Assembly (NCBI GenBank): GCA_964569795.1
Contig: CAZMVB010000025.1
Span: 1 to 60,545 of the forward strand
Reading direction: 5' to 3'
Source: JAHJDS01 sp964569795
Lineage (GTDB): Bacteria; Desulfobacterota; Desulfarculia; Desulfarculales; JAHJDS01
Length of the DNA: 60,545 nucleotides
Shown here: positions 51,991 through 59,358 of the stretch, piece after piece
How the letters are laid out: the number at the start of each line of letters is the position of its first letter
Numbering within the stretch: position 1 is the first letter of the stretch
Position numbers and translations under genes: made by a program
The notes under the pieces: generated by a model
What the model was told of the DNA's origin: nothing
Seen by the model: only the letters and a program-made list of their open reading frames with translations
Database searches by the model: none

Positions 51991-53100
51991 ATGACCCGAT
52001 CAACCGGCGAGGTCCCGGCCTTGAATTTGACCATGAACCAGCCCGCCCTGTTCGCGGCCTTTCCCGAGCTGGCCGAGCGCCTGCCCTGGCAGGGACTGGT
52101 CGTCCGGCCGACCCCGATCCACCGGCTGGACCGGCTGAGCGCGAAACTGGGAGCGGAGATCTGGATCAAGCGGGACGATCAGACCTCGCCGGTTTACGGC
52201 GGCAACAAGCCCCGCAAGCTCGAGTTCATCCTGGCCGACGCCCGGGACCGAAAAACCCTGGTGACCCTGGGCGGCCTGGGCACCCATCACGGCCTGGCCA
52301 CGACCCTCTTCGGCCGGGCCTCGGGCTTCGAGGTCGTCCTGGTCCTGTTCGATCAGCCCCTCTCGGACCACGTCCGCCGCAACCTGCTGCTGTTGCAGAC
52401 CCACGGCGCCCGGCCGGTTTACGCCGGGTCCCTGGCCGGCGGGGTGTGGCGCTATCATGTTCGGGAAAGGATGCGGCGTCCCGGGGCCTATTATATCCCG
52501 GGCGGCGGGTCGAGCCCGGTCGGGACCATCGGCTACGTGGACGCCGCCTTCGAGTTGTTCGGGCAGATCGAGCGCGGCGAGGCGCCCCGGCCCGAGGCCG
52601 TGTTCGTGGCCGCCGGCAGCGGCGGCACCCTGGCCGGGTTGACGCTAGGCCTCGGGCTGGCCGGTTTGTCCGTCCCGGTGACCGGCGTTCAGGTCGCACC
52701 CGGGGTGGCCGTCAATCCCCAGGGCGTGGTCCGTTTGCAGCTCCGGGCCCTGGACCTGCTCCGCAGTCTTCATCCCGGTCTCGCCTCGACCGCCCCGGCC
52801 GCCCCGCCCCTGATCCGGGATCAATACGGCCCCGGTTACGGCCACCCGACCGAGGCCGGCCGCCGGGCCCGGTCCCTCCTGGCCGAGACCGAGGGGATCG
52901 ACCTGGACCTGACCTACACGGCCAAGGCCATGGCCGGCCTGATCGATTATGTCCGTCGGGAGCGCCCGACCGGCCCGGTCCTGTTCTGGCACACCTTCAA
53001 CTCGGTCGAGCTGGCCCCGCCGGCCGCGGGCCCCGAGGACCTGCCGCCCGAGTTTCACCGCTTCTTCGATCCGCCGGAGGCGTCCCCAGGTGAACCCTGA
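51991..53100 (+). CDS. PLP-dependent deaminase/desulfhydrase (D-cysteine desulfhydrase / ACC deaminase family)
   Basis: 369-residue fold-type II pyridoxal phosphate enzyme. The cofactor lysine is K73 in GGNKPRKLEF, with upstream RPTPIHRLDRLS and IWIKRDDQ; the phosphate-binding loop AAGSGGTLAGL is downstream. This family degrades D-cysteine, 1-aminocyclopropane-1-carboxylate or L-cysteate. Start ATG 51991 is proposed; ATG 52033 is possible. A TTGACA at 51958-51963 lies upstream but no clear -10 box follows. It overlaps the next gene by 11 bp. The precise substrate cannot be told from sequence alone. Confidence 0.85.
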   Translation: MTRSTGEVPALNLTMNQPALFAAFPELAERLPWQGLVVRPTPIHRLDRLSAKLGAEIWIKRDDQTSPVYGGNKPRKLEFILADARDRKTLVTLGGLGTHHGLATTLFGRASGFEVVLVLFDQPLSDHVRRNLLLLQTHGARPVYAGSLAGGVWRYHVRERMRRPGAYYIPGGGSSPVGTIGYVDAAFELFGQIERGEAPRPEAVFVAAGSGGTLAGLTLGLGLAGLSVPVTGVQVAPGVAVNPQGVVRLQLRALDLLRSLHPGLASTAPAAPPLIRDQYGPGYGHPTEAGRRARSLLAETEGIDLDLTYTAKAMAGLIDYVRRERPTGPVLFWHTFNSVELAPPAAGPEDLPPEFHRFFDPPEASPGEP

Positions 53101-53623
53101 TCCTGTGGCCACCGAGGACACCCGGGAGGCGGCCCGCCTGGCCGAGGAGCGCCGGCTGAAGCGCCGCCGGCAGGTCCGGTGGGCGATCAGCCTGGCCGTG
53201 TTCCTCCTGCTGGCCGCGGTGTACGTGTTCCTGCCCCGGGGAACGGACCGGGTTTTTCGGGAATTTCCGGACAAGTGCCCGGCCGACCTGCCCTGCATCC
53301 GGAGCACCTTCAAAAATCCTCACCCGGTCTGGCCGCCGCTGATCCTCTACACCGATCCGGCCGGTGTCCGGCGGAGAATCGCCCGCGCCCTGCGCCAGGT
53401 GCCCCGGCTCAGTCTCCGCTTTGTCTCGGCCGATAAAAAGCTCATCCAACTGGTCCGCCGCAGCCCGGGCCTGGGCCTGGCCCACGACCTGGTCATCCGC
53501 CTCATCCCCCGGGGCGACAAGACCGGCCTGGAATTCTTCGCCGCGGCCCGGGTGGGCTGGATGGGCCGCCGGGAGCTGGACCTGGCCATGAAACAGCTCC
53601 GGACCGCCCTGACCGTCCCCTAG
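53090..53623 (+). CDS. Single-pass membrane protein, DUF1499-like
   Basis: 177 residues from GTG 53090, overlapping the PLP enzyme gene. A basic N-terminus is followed by one membrane helix (AISLAVFLLLAAVYVFL) and an extracytoplasmic domain. That domain begins with CPADLPCIRSTFKNPHP, similar to the Cys-containing start of DUF1499, and ends with the GRRELDLAMKQLRTAL helix. Longer upstream reading in the same frame is an artefact of the overlapping gene. The TAG stop (53621-53623) shares its last base with the first base of the repeat element at 53623. Function unknown. Confidence 0.65.
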   Translation: MNPDPVATEDTREAARLAEERRLKRRRQVRWAISLAVFLLLAAVYVFLPRGTDRVFREFPDKCPADLPCIRSTFKNPHPVWPPLILYTDPAGVRRRIARALRQVPRLSLRFVSADKKLIQLVRRSPGLGLAHDLVIRLIPRGDKTGLEFFAAARVGWMGRRELDLAMKQLRTALTVP

Positions 53624-53987
53624 TGGCAGTGGCCACTCTTAATTCGCGATGAACGGTGGTCCAAGTGACACTTGGTCGTCCGCGCTTACCGCGGCCACTA
53701 CGTCGGCCGCTGCGTTTCGATTCACGGGTGGCCCAGGTGGCAGTGGCCACCTTTAATTCGCGATAACCAATGGTGCTGGTGTCACTTGGTCGTCCGCGCC
53801 TGCCGGCGCCACTACGTCGGCGCCTGTCACCAGATCCCCACCCCCCAGAGGGCAGTGGCCACCTTTAATCCGCGATGACCAATGGTCCAGGTGACACGTG
53901 GTCGTCGGCGCTTGCCGCGGCCAGGCGCCAGTGGGCGCCACTCAATTCGCGAAGCGACAAGAGGTTAAGCTGACTCATCAAGAATAA
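53623..53987 (+). repeat. Modular hairpin element, copy 1 (365 bp)
   Basis: Non-coding element of three modules starting at 53623, 53737 and 53849 (114, 112 and 139 bp), each opening with or close to GTGGCAGTGGCCAC. Modules 1 and 2 contain three inverted repeats: GGTGGCC/GGCCACC at module joins, CGCGAT...CGCG around GACCA/TGGTC-type arms, and a 6-bp stem enclosing the constant loop ACTACGTC (53691-53710 and 53805-53824). The last module swaps the third stem for GGCGCCAGTGGGCGCC and ends GCTGACTCATCAAGAATAA. Copy 2 has the same plan in reverse orientation at 57936-58302. Reading frames are broken by stops here, so it is not a gene. It fills most of the 53624-54027 gap. Confidence 0.9.
53691..53824 (+). 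other. Covarying hairpin pair with constant ACTACGTC loop
   Basis: In module 1 the stem is GCGGCC/GGCCGC (53691-53696 and 53705-53710). In module 2 it is GGCGCC/GGCGCC (53805-53810 and 53819-53824). The two differ at two base pairs, each changed on both arms, so pairing is retained; the 8-base loop is unchanged. This is direct evidence that the structure is selected or copied as a folded unit. Confidence 0.75.
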
Positions 53988-54027
53988 ATTTGTAGTGACC
54001 GTGGCTATTGTTCGGCGGAATTTTTTT

Positions 54028-54432
54028 TCAAAATTTCCGCAGGCGATACCGAGCCGCCTCGGCCCCCTTCAAGCGGCGAAAGACGAAGTGCATGCCCTGG
54101 GCCGTGGTCTCGATCCGGTCCGGGCCGAGCCGAACCAGGTGGTAGATATGCCGGTGGCCCCCCCTGTGCTTGATGGTCAGGGTGTAGCGGGCCCCTTTCC
54201 TGACGGCGCGAAGGACCTTGAAGTCAAAGACAAAGAAGGTGCCAATGGTCAGCCGGCCGCGGTAGCCGTCAAAGCGAACGACCACCGGCCGGCCCCCGAG
54301 GCCCTTGACGTTGGTCCAGACCCCGGCGAGGTCACTGATGTCATCCCCTGACGGGCCGCAGCCCCAGGCAAGGCCCAGCAGCACGGCCAGGACCGTTATC
54401 CAACAAGCGATCCGTTTCGTCGGCCTGGTCAT
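54028..54432 (-). CDS. Small predicted lipoprotein
   Basis: 134 residues from ATG 54432. The N-terminus has a basic start and hydrophobic helix (WITVLAVLLGLAWGC), with Cys at the end of the segment suggesting lipidation, although the box is imperfect (Trp before Gly). The mature part looks like a small beta-barrel: LAGVWTNVKGLGGRPVVVRF, LTIGTFFVFDFKVL, YTLTIKHRGGHRHIYHLVRL and IETTAQGMHFVFRRL. The DLAGVWTN opening recalls lipocalin-like or DUF-type small domains. It is the last gene of the thrC cluster and converges on repeat element copy 1. Function unknown. Confidence 0.65.
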   Translation of the reverse strand: MTRPTKRIACWITVLAVLLGLAWGCGPSGDDISDLAGVWTNVKGLGGRPVVVRFDGYRGRLTIGTFFVFDFKVLRAVRKGARYTLTIKHRGGHRHIYHLVRLGPDRIETTAQGMHFVFRRLKGAEAARYRLRKF

Positions 54433-54451
54433 CGGCGATTCACTTTGACTC

Positions 54452-55300
54452 TCAGTAATTATAAACACCCTTCCCAGTCTTGCGCCCCAGCCGGCCGGCC
54501 TTGACCAGCTTGACCAGGCCGGGGGCCGGCCGGTACTTCTCGCCCAGTTCCCGGTGAAAGGTCTGCATGCAGGCCAGGAGGATGTCCAGGCCAAAGGCGT
54601 CGGCCGCGGCCAGGGGCCCCAGGGGAAAGCCCAGGCCCCGGGTGCAGCTCCGGTCGATCTCTTCCGGGCTGGCCAGGCCGGTGTCCAGGGCGAAAAAGGC
54701 CTCGTTGACCAGGGGCAGGTAGAGCCGGTTGATGACAAAACCGGGCGAGTCGGCCACGGTGACCGTCTCCTTGCCGCACTTTTTCAGGAAGTCGATGACC
54801 GTTTGGTGGGTCTCATCCGAGGTCGCCACGCCCCGGACGACCTCGACCAGCGGCGTCAGGGCGGCCGGGATCAGGAAGTGGGTTCCGATGCACCTCTCCG
54901 GCCGGCGGGTGGCGGCGGCGATCTCGGTTATCCATAGGGTCGAGGTGTTGCTGGCCAGGATGGTCCGCTCCGGGCACGATCGGTCCAGCCGCTCGAAAGT
55001 CTGTTTCTTGAGCGAAATATCCTCGGGCACGGCCTCGATGACCAGGTCGGCCCGGGCCGCGGCCACCTCCAGGTCCGCCCCCGCCGTGATCCGGGACATG
55101 ATCTTCTGGCTCGTCTCCTGGTCGATCTTGCCCTTCTTGACCTGGCCCGCCAGCCAGGACTCGATGCCTTTCAGGCCCTCATCCACCCGCTCGGCGGACA
55201 CATCGACCAGGGCGGTATTAAACCCGGCCCGGGCCGCCACGATCCCGATCTGACGACCCATGGTCCCCAGGCCGACCACGACCACGTTTGCAATCTCCAT
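54452..55300 (-). CDS. 3-hydroxyacyl-CoA dehydrogenase
   Basis: 282-residue NAD-dependent 3-hydroxybutyryl/3-hydroxyacyl-CoA dehydrogenase. The N-terminal Rossmann domain begins VVVVGLGTMGRQIG (GxGxxG). The ADLVIEAVPEDISLKKQ and ILASNTSTLWITEIA segments follow. The catalytic His is in THFLIPAALTPLVEVV, where the usual HFFNP reads HFLIP, and the C-terminal helical domain contains DSPGFVINRLYLPLVNEA. ATG 55300 has GGGAGGGAG upstream; the open frame extends further but without support. In a minus-strand cluster with rlmH, a thioesterase and threonine synthase; no direct pathway link among them is apparent. Confidence 0.9.
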   Translation of the reverse strand: MEIANVVVVGLGTMGRQIGIVAARAGFNTALVDVSAERVDEGLKGIESWLAGQVKKGKIDQETSQKIMSRITAGADLEVAAARADLVIEAVPEDISLKKQTFERLDRSCPERTILASNTSTLWITEIAAATRRPERCIGTHFLIPAALTPLVEVVRGVATSDETHQTVIDFLKKCGKETVTVADSPGFVINRLYLPLVNEAFFALDTGLASPEEIDRSCTRGLGFPLGPLAAADAFGLDILLACMQTFHRELGEKYRPAPGLVKLVKAGRLGRKTGKGVYNY

Positions 55301-55335
55301 CAGAGGCTCCCTCCCAGGCCATGAAGCGCGAACTT

Positions 55336-55821
55336 CTATTTGTGGTAAGGCGTACCGTTTAAAATAGTCAGGGCTCGATAGACCTGCTCGGCCAGGACCA
55401 CGGCGCACAGCTCGTGGGGCAGGGTCAGCGGCCCCAGGGACAGGGTCCAAGCCGCCCGGTCGAGCACGGACCGGTCCAGGCCCCAGGCCCCGCCGATGAC
55501 CAGGCACAGCCCCCGGCCCTCGTCCAGACGTTCACCCAGCCAGGCGGCCAGTTGCTCGGACGTAAAGGCCCGGCCGCCCTTGTCCAGGGCGACCATGGCC
55601 TGACCGTCCGGGACCCGCCCGAAAATACGCTCGGCCTCGGTCTTCATCGCCCAGGCGACCTCTGCCGGCTTTTCGCTCGCCAGTCCCACGGCCGGGACCG
55701 ATTCGGTCTCGACGGCGATGAACCGCCTGATCCGGCCGAGGTAGTCGTCCAGGGCGTCTTTGAAGTGGGGCGTCCGGAGGTGACCTACACTCAAGAGGCG
55801 CAGTCGGCCGGGCCACCTCAT
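55336..55821 (-). CDS. rlmH: 23S rRNA pseudouridine1915 N3-methyltransferase RlmH
   Basis: 161-residue SPOUT-family methyltransferase that modifies helix 69 of 23S rRNA. It starts LRLLSVGHLRTPHFKDALDD and contains ALDKGGRAFTSEQLA, the SAM-knot motif CLVIGGAWGLD and the C-terminal LPHELCAVVLAEQVYRAL with NGTPYHK. Length and terminal HK are typical. ATG 55821 lies immediately after the thioesterase stop. Close packing with the thioesterase suggests a shared transcript. Confidence 0.94.
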   Translation of the reverse strand: MRWPGRLRLLSVGHLRTPHFKDALDDYLGRIRRFIAVETESVPAVGLASEKPAEVAWAMKTEAERIFGRVPDGQAMVALDKGGRAFTSEQLAAWLGERLDEGRGLCLVIGGAWGLDRSVLDRAAWTLSLGPLTLPHELCAVVLAEQVYRALTILNGTPYHK

Positions 55822-56256
55822 TTATACGTCGTTGGCCTTGAGGAGCATGAAATTGGACTTGGCCGTGGCCAGGACCGTACCGTCGGCGGCGTCGGTCACC
55901 CGGGCCGTGCAGCGGATCAGGTGCCGCTTTTCCTCGACCCGGCCCTCGACCACCACCGGCCGGCCGACCTGCATCGGTTTGGCATAACGGACCTCGATGC
56001 CGGTGGTCACCGACTGGCCGACGTGATGGATCATGGCGTGGGCCATGATCTCGTCCAGAAGCGTGGTCACGATGCCGCCGTGGATGACCTCGCGCCAGCC
56101 CTGGTAACGCTTGTCCAGGGTGATCTCGCACCGGGCCGACTCGTCGTCCCCATAGGTCACCCGCATGCCCAGGCCGATCGGATTGTCCTTGCCGCAGGCG
56201 AAACAGTGGCCGTCGTCATTCAGGGAACCGTCGTTTCTGATCGGGGAATCGCTCAT
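55822..56256 (-). CDS. Hot-dog fold thioesterase (PaaI-like)
   Basis: 144 residues. A CFACGKDNPIGLGM opening, seen in one hot-dog subfamily, is followed by the catalytic-helix region VIHGGIVTTLLDEIMAHAMI with the conserved HGG and Asp/Glu, then TTGIEVRYAKPMQVGRPV. Predicted acyl-CoA thioesterase; substrate unknown. ATG 56256 overlaps the threonine synthase stop (ATGA), and its TAA abuts rlmH. The neighbouring 3-hydroxyacyl-CoA dehydrogenase could supply or use its acyl-CoA substrate. Confidence 0.88.
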   Translation of the reverse strand: MSDSPIRNDGSLNDDGHCFACGKDNPIGLGMRVTYGDDESARCEITLDKRYQGWREVIHGGIVTTLLDEIMAHAMIHHVGQSVTTGIEVRYAKPMQVGRPVVVEGRVEEKRHLIRCTARVTDAADGTVLATAKSNFMLLKANDV

Positions 56257-57752
56257 TTCTTCCTCAGACCGAGTTTCCGGGCCACCAGGGACGCCGTGGC
56301 CTCGACAAAGACCCTGAATTTTTCGTCCTTGAGGGGCCGGCCCGGGGCCGGGCAGGCCACGTCCGGCTCGATCGACTCCGGCCGGTTGATCAACTCCGGG
56401 CGGGGCCTGATCTCGAAGGCCGGGTCAAAGGCGTCGTCAAAATAGAGCTGCATGAAATCGGCGAACTTGAGGGCGTGGGCCGTGGCGTCGAGCACCGCCT
56501 CCTCGTCCGGGCCGATGATACCGTCAACGACGGCCCGTCTCAGGCCGGCCAGGCACTCGCCGCCCTGGGTGCAGACGATGTGCCCCTGGCGGTTGGCCTG
56601 GAGCATGTTGTCCATGATGTCCTGCTCGGCCACCTGGACGAAGTTTATCCGCTTGCCCCCGGCCCGGCGGTTGTAGTCCCGGACCAGCCGGATGACCCGG
56701 GGCATGGACACCGGATTGCCGATCATGGCCGCCTGGGCGACCGAGGGCCGGACCGTAACCGGCTGCCAGACCCGCTTGCTTTCGTCCGGCTCCAGGTAAT
56801 ACCGGTACACCGGGTCGGCGTGCTCGGACTGGACGCCCACGATCCGCGGCAGGGCGTCGATGATGTTCAGGTTGAGCAGGGACAAGAAACCGGCCATGAT
56901 CGCGGTGATGTTGCCGGCGTTGCCGATGGGCACGAACACGGCCTTGTTGGCCACGTCCCAGTCGAACCACTGGGCGATCTCGTATGAAAAAGTCTCCTGC
57001 CCCTTGATCCGCCAGGCGTTCTTGGAGTTGAGCAGGGCGACGTTATAGTTTTCGCTCAGTTCCTCGACGACCTTCATGCAGTCGTCGAACACCCCCGGGA
57101 TCTCGAACACCCGGGCCCCGGCCCCCAGGGGCTGTCCCATCTGGGCCGGGGTGACCTTGCCCGCCGGCAACAGCACCGCCGAGGCCACCTTGTCCGAGAG
57201 GTACGAGGCGTAGAGCGCGGCCGAGGCCGAGGTGTCCCCGGTCGAGGCGCAGATCGCCAGCACGTTCTTCAGACCCTTGGTAAGGACCAGGTGATTCAGA
57301 TACGACAGGGCGCAGGCCATGCCCCGGTCCTTGAACGAGGCCGACGGATTCTGGCCGTCGTTCTTGAAAAAAAAGGTCCGGCCCACCTCAGCGGTCAGTC
57401 CCGGGTTGGCCTGGATGATCGGGGTGTGCCCCTCGCCCAGATAGATCACGTGTTCCAGTGGGACATTGGGCGCCACCAGTTCGTGCCAGCAAAAAATACC
57501 CCTCAACCCGCGAAGACTGACGGTCCGGCGGAAATCGAACACATCGCGCCAGGTGGGGCCCGGCACCTCTTTCAGGCGGTCAAAGTCCCGGTCCTCGAGC
57601 AGGAGCACCCCGCCGCATTCCGGGCAGGTGTAGAGCAGTTCGTCCGGGGGATGGTTTTTACCGCAGTCCAGGCAGACGTAAACCATGTCCCCGGCCGGCT
57701 CGGGGATGAGGAGCGGCCGGACGTGTTCCGGATAGTGGTCCAGGTTCGGCAA
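56253..57752 (-). CDS. thrC: Threonine synthase with N-terminal zinc ribbon
   Basis: 499-residue fold-type II PLP enzyme converting O-phosphohomoserine to threonine. The N-terminal CLDC (C27, C30) and CPEC (C43, C46) pairs form a rubredoxin-like zinc ribbon found in some threonine synthases. The PLP lysine is K141 in NPSASFKDRGMA; AICASTGDTSASAALYASYL and VFVPIGNAGNITAIMAGFL are further cofactor-loop regions. The length suits the large bacterial type. TTG 57752 is the start because AGGAGG lies 8 bases upstream. It is the first gene of the minus-strand cluster bracketed by the two repeat elements. Confidence 0.92.
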   Translation of the reverse strand: MPNLDHYPEHVRPLLIPEPAGDMVYVCLDCGKNHPPDELLYTCPECGGVLLLEDRDFDRLKEVPGPTWRDVFDFRRTVSLRGLRGIFCWHELVAPNVPLEHVIYLGEGHTPIIQANPGLTAEVGRTFFFKNDGQNPSASFKDRGMACALSYLNHLVLTKGLKNVLAICASTGDTSASAALYASYLSDKVASAVLLPAGKVTPAQMGQPLGAGARVFEIPGVFDDCMKVVEELSENYNVALLNSKNAWRIKGQETFSYEIAQWFDWDVANKAVFVPIGNAGNITAIMAGFLSLLNLNIIDALPRIVGVQSEHADPVYRYYLEPDESKRVWQPVTVRPSVAQAAMIGNPVSMPRVIRLVRDYNRRAGGKRINFVQVAEQDIMDNMLQANRQGHIVCTQGGECLAGLRRAVVDGIIGPDEEAVLDATAHALKFADFMQLYFDDAFDPAFEIRPRPELINRPESIEPDVACPAPGRPLKDEKFRVFVEATASLVARKLGLRKK

Positions 57753-57935
57753 TGATGAAACCTCCTGGCCCGTGATTACCTCAAAGGGGGACGGGAGTCA
57801 ACTATCAGGCGGCGATAAATGGACCACCAAATGACTATTTGAACCTTGAGTCAAGAAAAACGCTTCTGACTTTCGTTTTCAAATAACAAGGGCCACCTGC
57901 CGGTCAGACCCGCAAGCGATTACCCGGCAATATAG
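57753..57935. other. Leader region upstream of thrC
   Basis: 183 bp with lower GC than its surroundings, between the thrC start and repeat element copy 2. Two TTGACT hexamers occur on the minus strand (57801-57796 and 57854-57849), but neither has a convincing -10 box at 16-18 bp. No other feature is seen. The thrC promoter probably lies here. Confidence 0.4.
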
Positions 57936-58302
57936 TTATTCTTGATGAGTCAGCCCAACCTCTTGTCGCTTCGCGAATTGAGTGGCGCCCACTGGCGCCT
58001 GGCGCCGACAATCGCGGACGGCCAAGTTACACCAGCACCATTGGTCATCGCGAATCAAGGGTGGCCACTGCCACTGGGCCACCCGAATTATGAAGTGGCA
58101 GGCGCCGACGTAGTGGCGCCGGCAAGCGCGGACGACCAGGTGACACCAGCACCATTGGTCATCGCGAATCAAGGGTGGCCACTGCCACTGGGCCACCCGA
58201 ATTATGAAGTGGCAGGCGCCGACGTAGTGGCGCCGGCAAGCGCGGACGACCAAGTTACACCAGCACCATTGGTCATCGCGAATCAAGGGTGGCCACTGCC
58301 AC
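57936..58302 (-). repeat. Modular hairpin element, copy 2 (367 bp, inverted)
   Basis: Same element as 53623-53987 in opposite orientation. Read on the minus strand, modules start at 58302, 58188 and 58074 (114, 114 and 139 bp). Modules 1 and 2 are nearly identical to each other. Each contains GGCGCC-ACTACGTC-GGCGCC (seen on + at 58101-58120 and 58215-58234) and GGGTGGCC/GGCCACCC at the module joins. The final 139-bp module matches copy 1 almost exactly over its last ~65 bases. A 114-bp period equals 38 codons, so long open frames run through on both strands; these are artefacts. The outer end overlaps the last codons and stop of the 58283 gene. Confidence 0.9.
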
Positions 58303-59188
58303 TTCGCTCGCATTTTGGCGGCCGGCGCTCGGACAGATGGCCCCAGACGTCGCCGAAGATCCTGACGTCCGGAATGATCCCGCCCACCGGGATCTCCCGG
58401 TGGTTGAGCCAGCCCTGAAACACCCCGGTCCTCGAGTGTACAAAATCCTTGTCCAGCTTGATCTCCAGCAGCCAGTACCAGTCCAGATGGTAATTGAAAC
58501 GGGGCCGCTTCCGCCGGGCCTCGGCCAGGGTCGCCACCCGGATGTCCACGTGATCGATCTGGCCGTGGGGGTTGGACTGGATCCGGAAGGACCGGCCCGG
58601 TTTCAAGGGACCATACACGCCCCCCCGGAAATTGTAAAAGGCGGTCAGGTAATCGTCGCACAGGCCCTTGGGCGGCATGGGCTTGGACTTGGTCTTCTTG
58701 ACCCGGCCCGTCTTGTTGTCAATGGTCTGTTCGATCACCACCCGCCGGCGGTGGTCGTAGATGTGGACTTTGCGATCCCGCATCCGGCCGATGTTGACGT
58801 ACTCGTGGAGCCGGACCGTCTCCAGGCGCCGGCCGCCGTCCACAAGCCTCATGTCGGCCACGTACCGGTCCTCCCGAAACAGGGTGACCAGGCCGATGAT
58901 TCCCCGGGTCTTGCCCCAGAGCACGGCCCGGCACCGGGTCGCATCCAGCATCCGGAAGGATACCTGGGCGTCGGCGGCGTGGGGAAAGATGAAGAACCCG
59001 CACTGGTACTTCATCCGCTCCCCGTCAAAACGCCGGCCGAGGTGGGTTTGGCCCGGCCCGGGCCGGCCGCCCGGATCGGCCCCAGCCGCCGCGGCCGCCC
59101 CGGCCCGACCCATCAGCAGCGGCCAGCCGGTCAGGACCGCGGCCCCTCGACTCAAGATTTTCACGAATTTGCGACGATTCAGGCTCAT
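58283..59188 (-). CDS. Tat-signal DUF3108-like exported protein
   Basis: 301 residues from ATG 59188. The N-terminus SLNRRKFVKILSRG with a following hydrophobic stretch is a twin-arginine signal. The mature protein has the DUF3108-type layout: an early GERMKYQCGFFIFP strand, a MRLVDGGRRLETVRLHEYV segment and the mid-protein DDYLTAFYNFRG and LKPGRSFRI that correspond to the D-xLTAxYxLR signature. A C-terminal beta sheet ends at GIIPDVRIFGDVWGH. The final residues and the TGA stop are encoded by repeat element copy 2, so the original C-terminus may have been altered. Probably periplasmic; function unknown. Confidence 0.7.
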   Translation of the reverse strand: MSLNRRKFVKILSRGAAVLTGWPLLMGRAGAAAAAGADPGGRPGPGQTHLGRRFDGERMKYQCGFFIFPHAADAQVSFRMLDATRCRAVLWGKTRGIIGLVTLFREDRYVADMRLVDGGRRLETVRLHEYVNIGRMRDRKVHIYDHRRRVVIEQTIDNKTGRVKKTKSKPMPPKGLCDDYLTAFYNFRGGVYGPLKPGRSFRIQSNPHGQIDHVDIRVATLAEARRKRPRFNYHLDWYWLLEIKLDKDFVHSRTGVFQGWLNHREIPVGGIIPDVRIFGDVWGHLSERRPPKCERSGSGHP

Positions 59189-59286
59189 CAGCCCCGCCAG
59201 ATGAATCCTGGTGATGACAACGGTCCCCAGTCTAGAACCCGGGTCGGGTCTGAGGCAAGTTTTTTGGACGAGGCCGCGCGACGACC

Positions 59287-59316
59287 TTGTCTTGGGCCGA
59301 TCATTCGTGCTATGGT
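59287..59316 (+). promoter_or_regulatory. Candidate promoter for bactofilin gene
   Basis: TTGTCT (59287-59292) and TATGGT (59311-59316) with an 18-bp spacer lie 42 bp upstream of the ATG at 59359. Both boxes match four of six consensus bases. Confidence 0.45.
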
Positions 59317-59358
59317 GGGCCGTAAACCTCAAAGATCCCTATTTTTCAGGGGAGAGAC

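Noticed and set aside
53623..53987. CRISPR array
   Set aside because: The repeated unit is 112-139 bp with no short-repeat/unique-spacer alternation, and no cas genes are present.
54433..54738. Upstream extension of the small lipoprotein gene
   Set aside because: It is a shadow of the 3-hydroxyacyl-CoA dehydrogenase C-terminus; the signal-like start MTRPTKRIACW at 54432 is a better beginning.
53623..58302. Integron attC sites or a composite transposon
   Set aside because: No integrase or transposase lies in or near the segment, no attC-type R core sites were seen, and the bracketed genes are ordinary metabolic and housekeeping genes; no target-site duplication is visible at the element ends.
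57942..58418. Plus-strand open frame encoding a 38-residue repeat protein
   Set aside because: It arises because the 114-bp module is a multiple of three; the frame is not kept in copy 1 of the element, which has stops, so the sequence is not under protein-coding selection.
57936..58661. Minus-strand open frame with a Trp/Cys-rich 38-residue repeat
   Set aside because: Same cause as the plus-strand frame across the repeats; its upstream part also overlaps the DUF3108-like gene in another frame.
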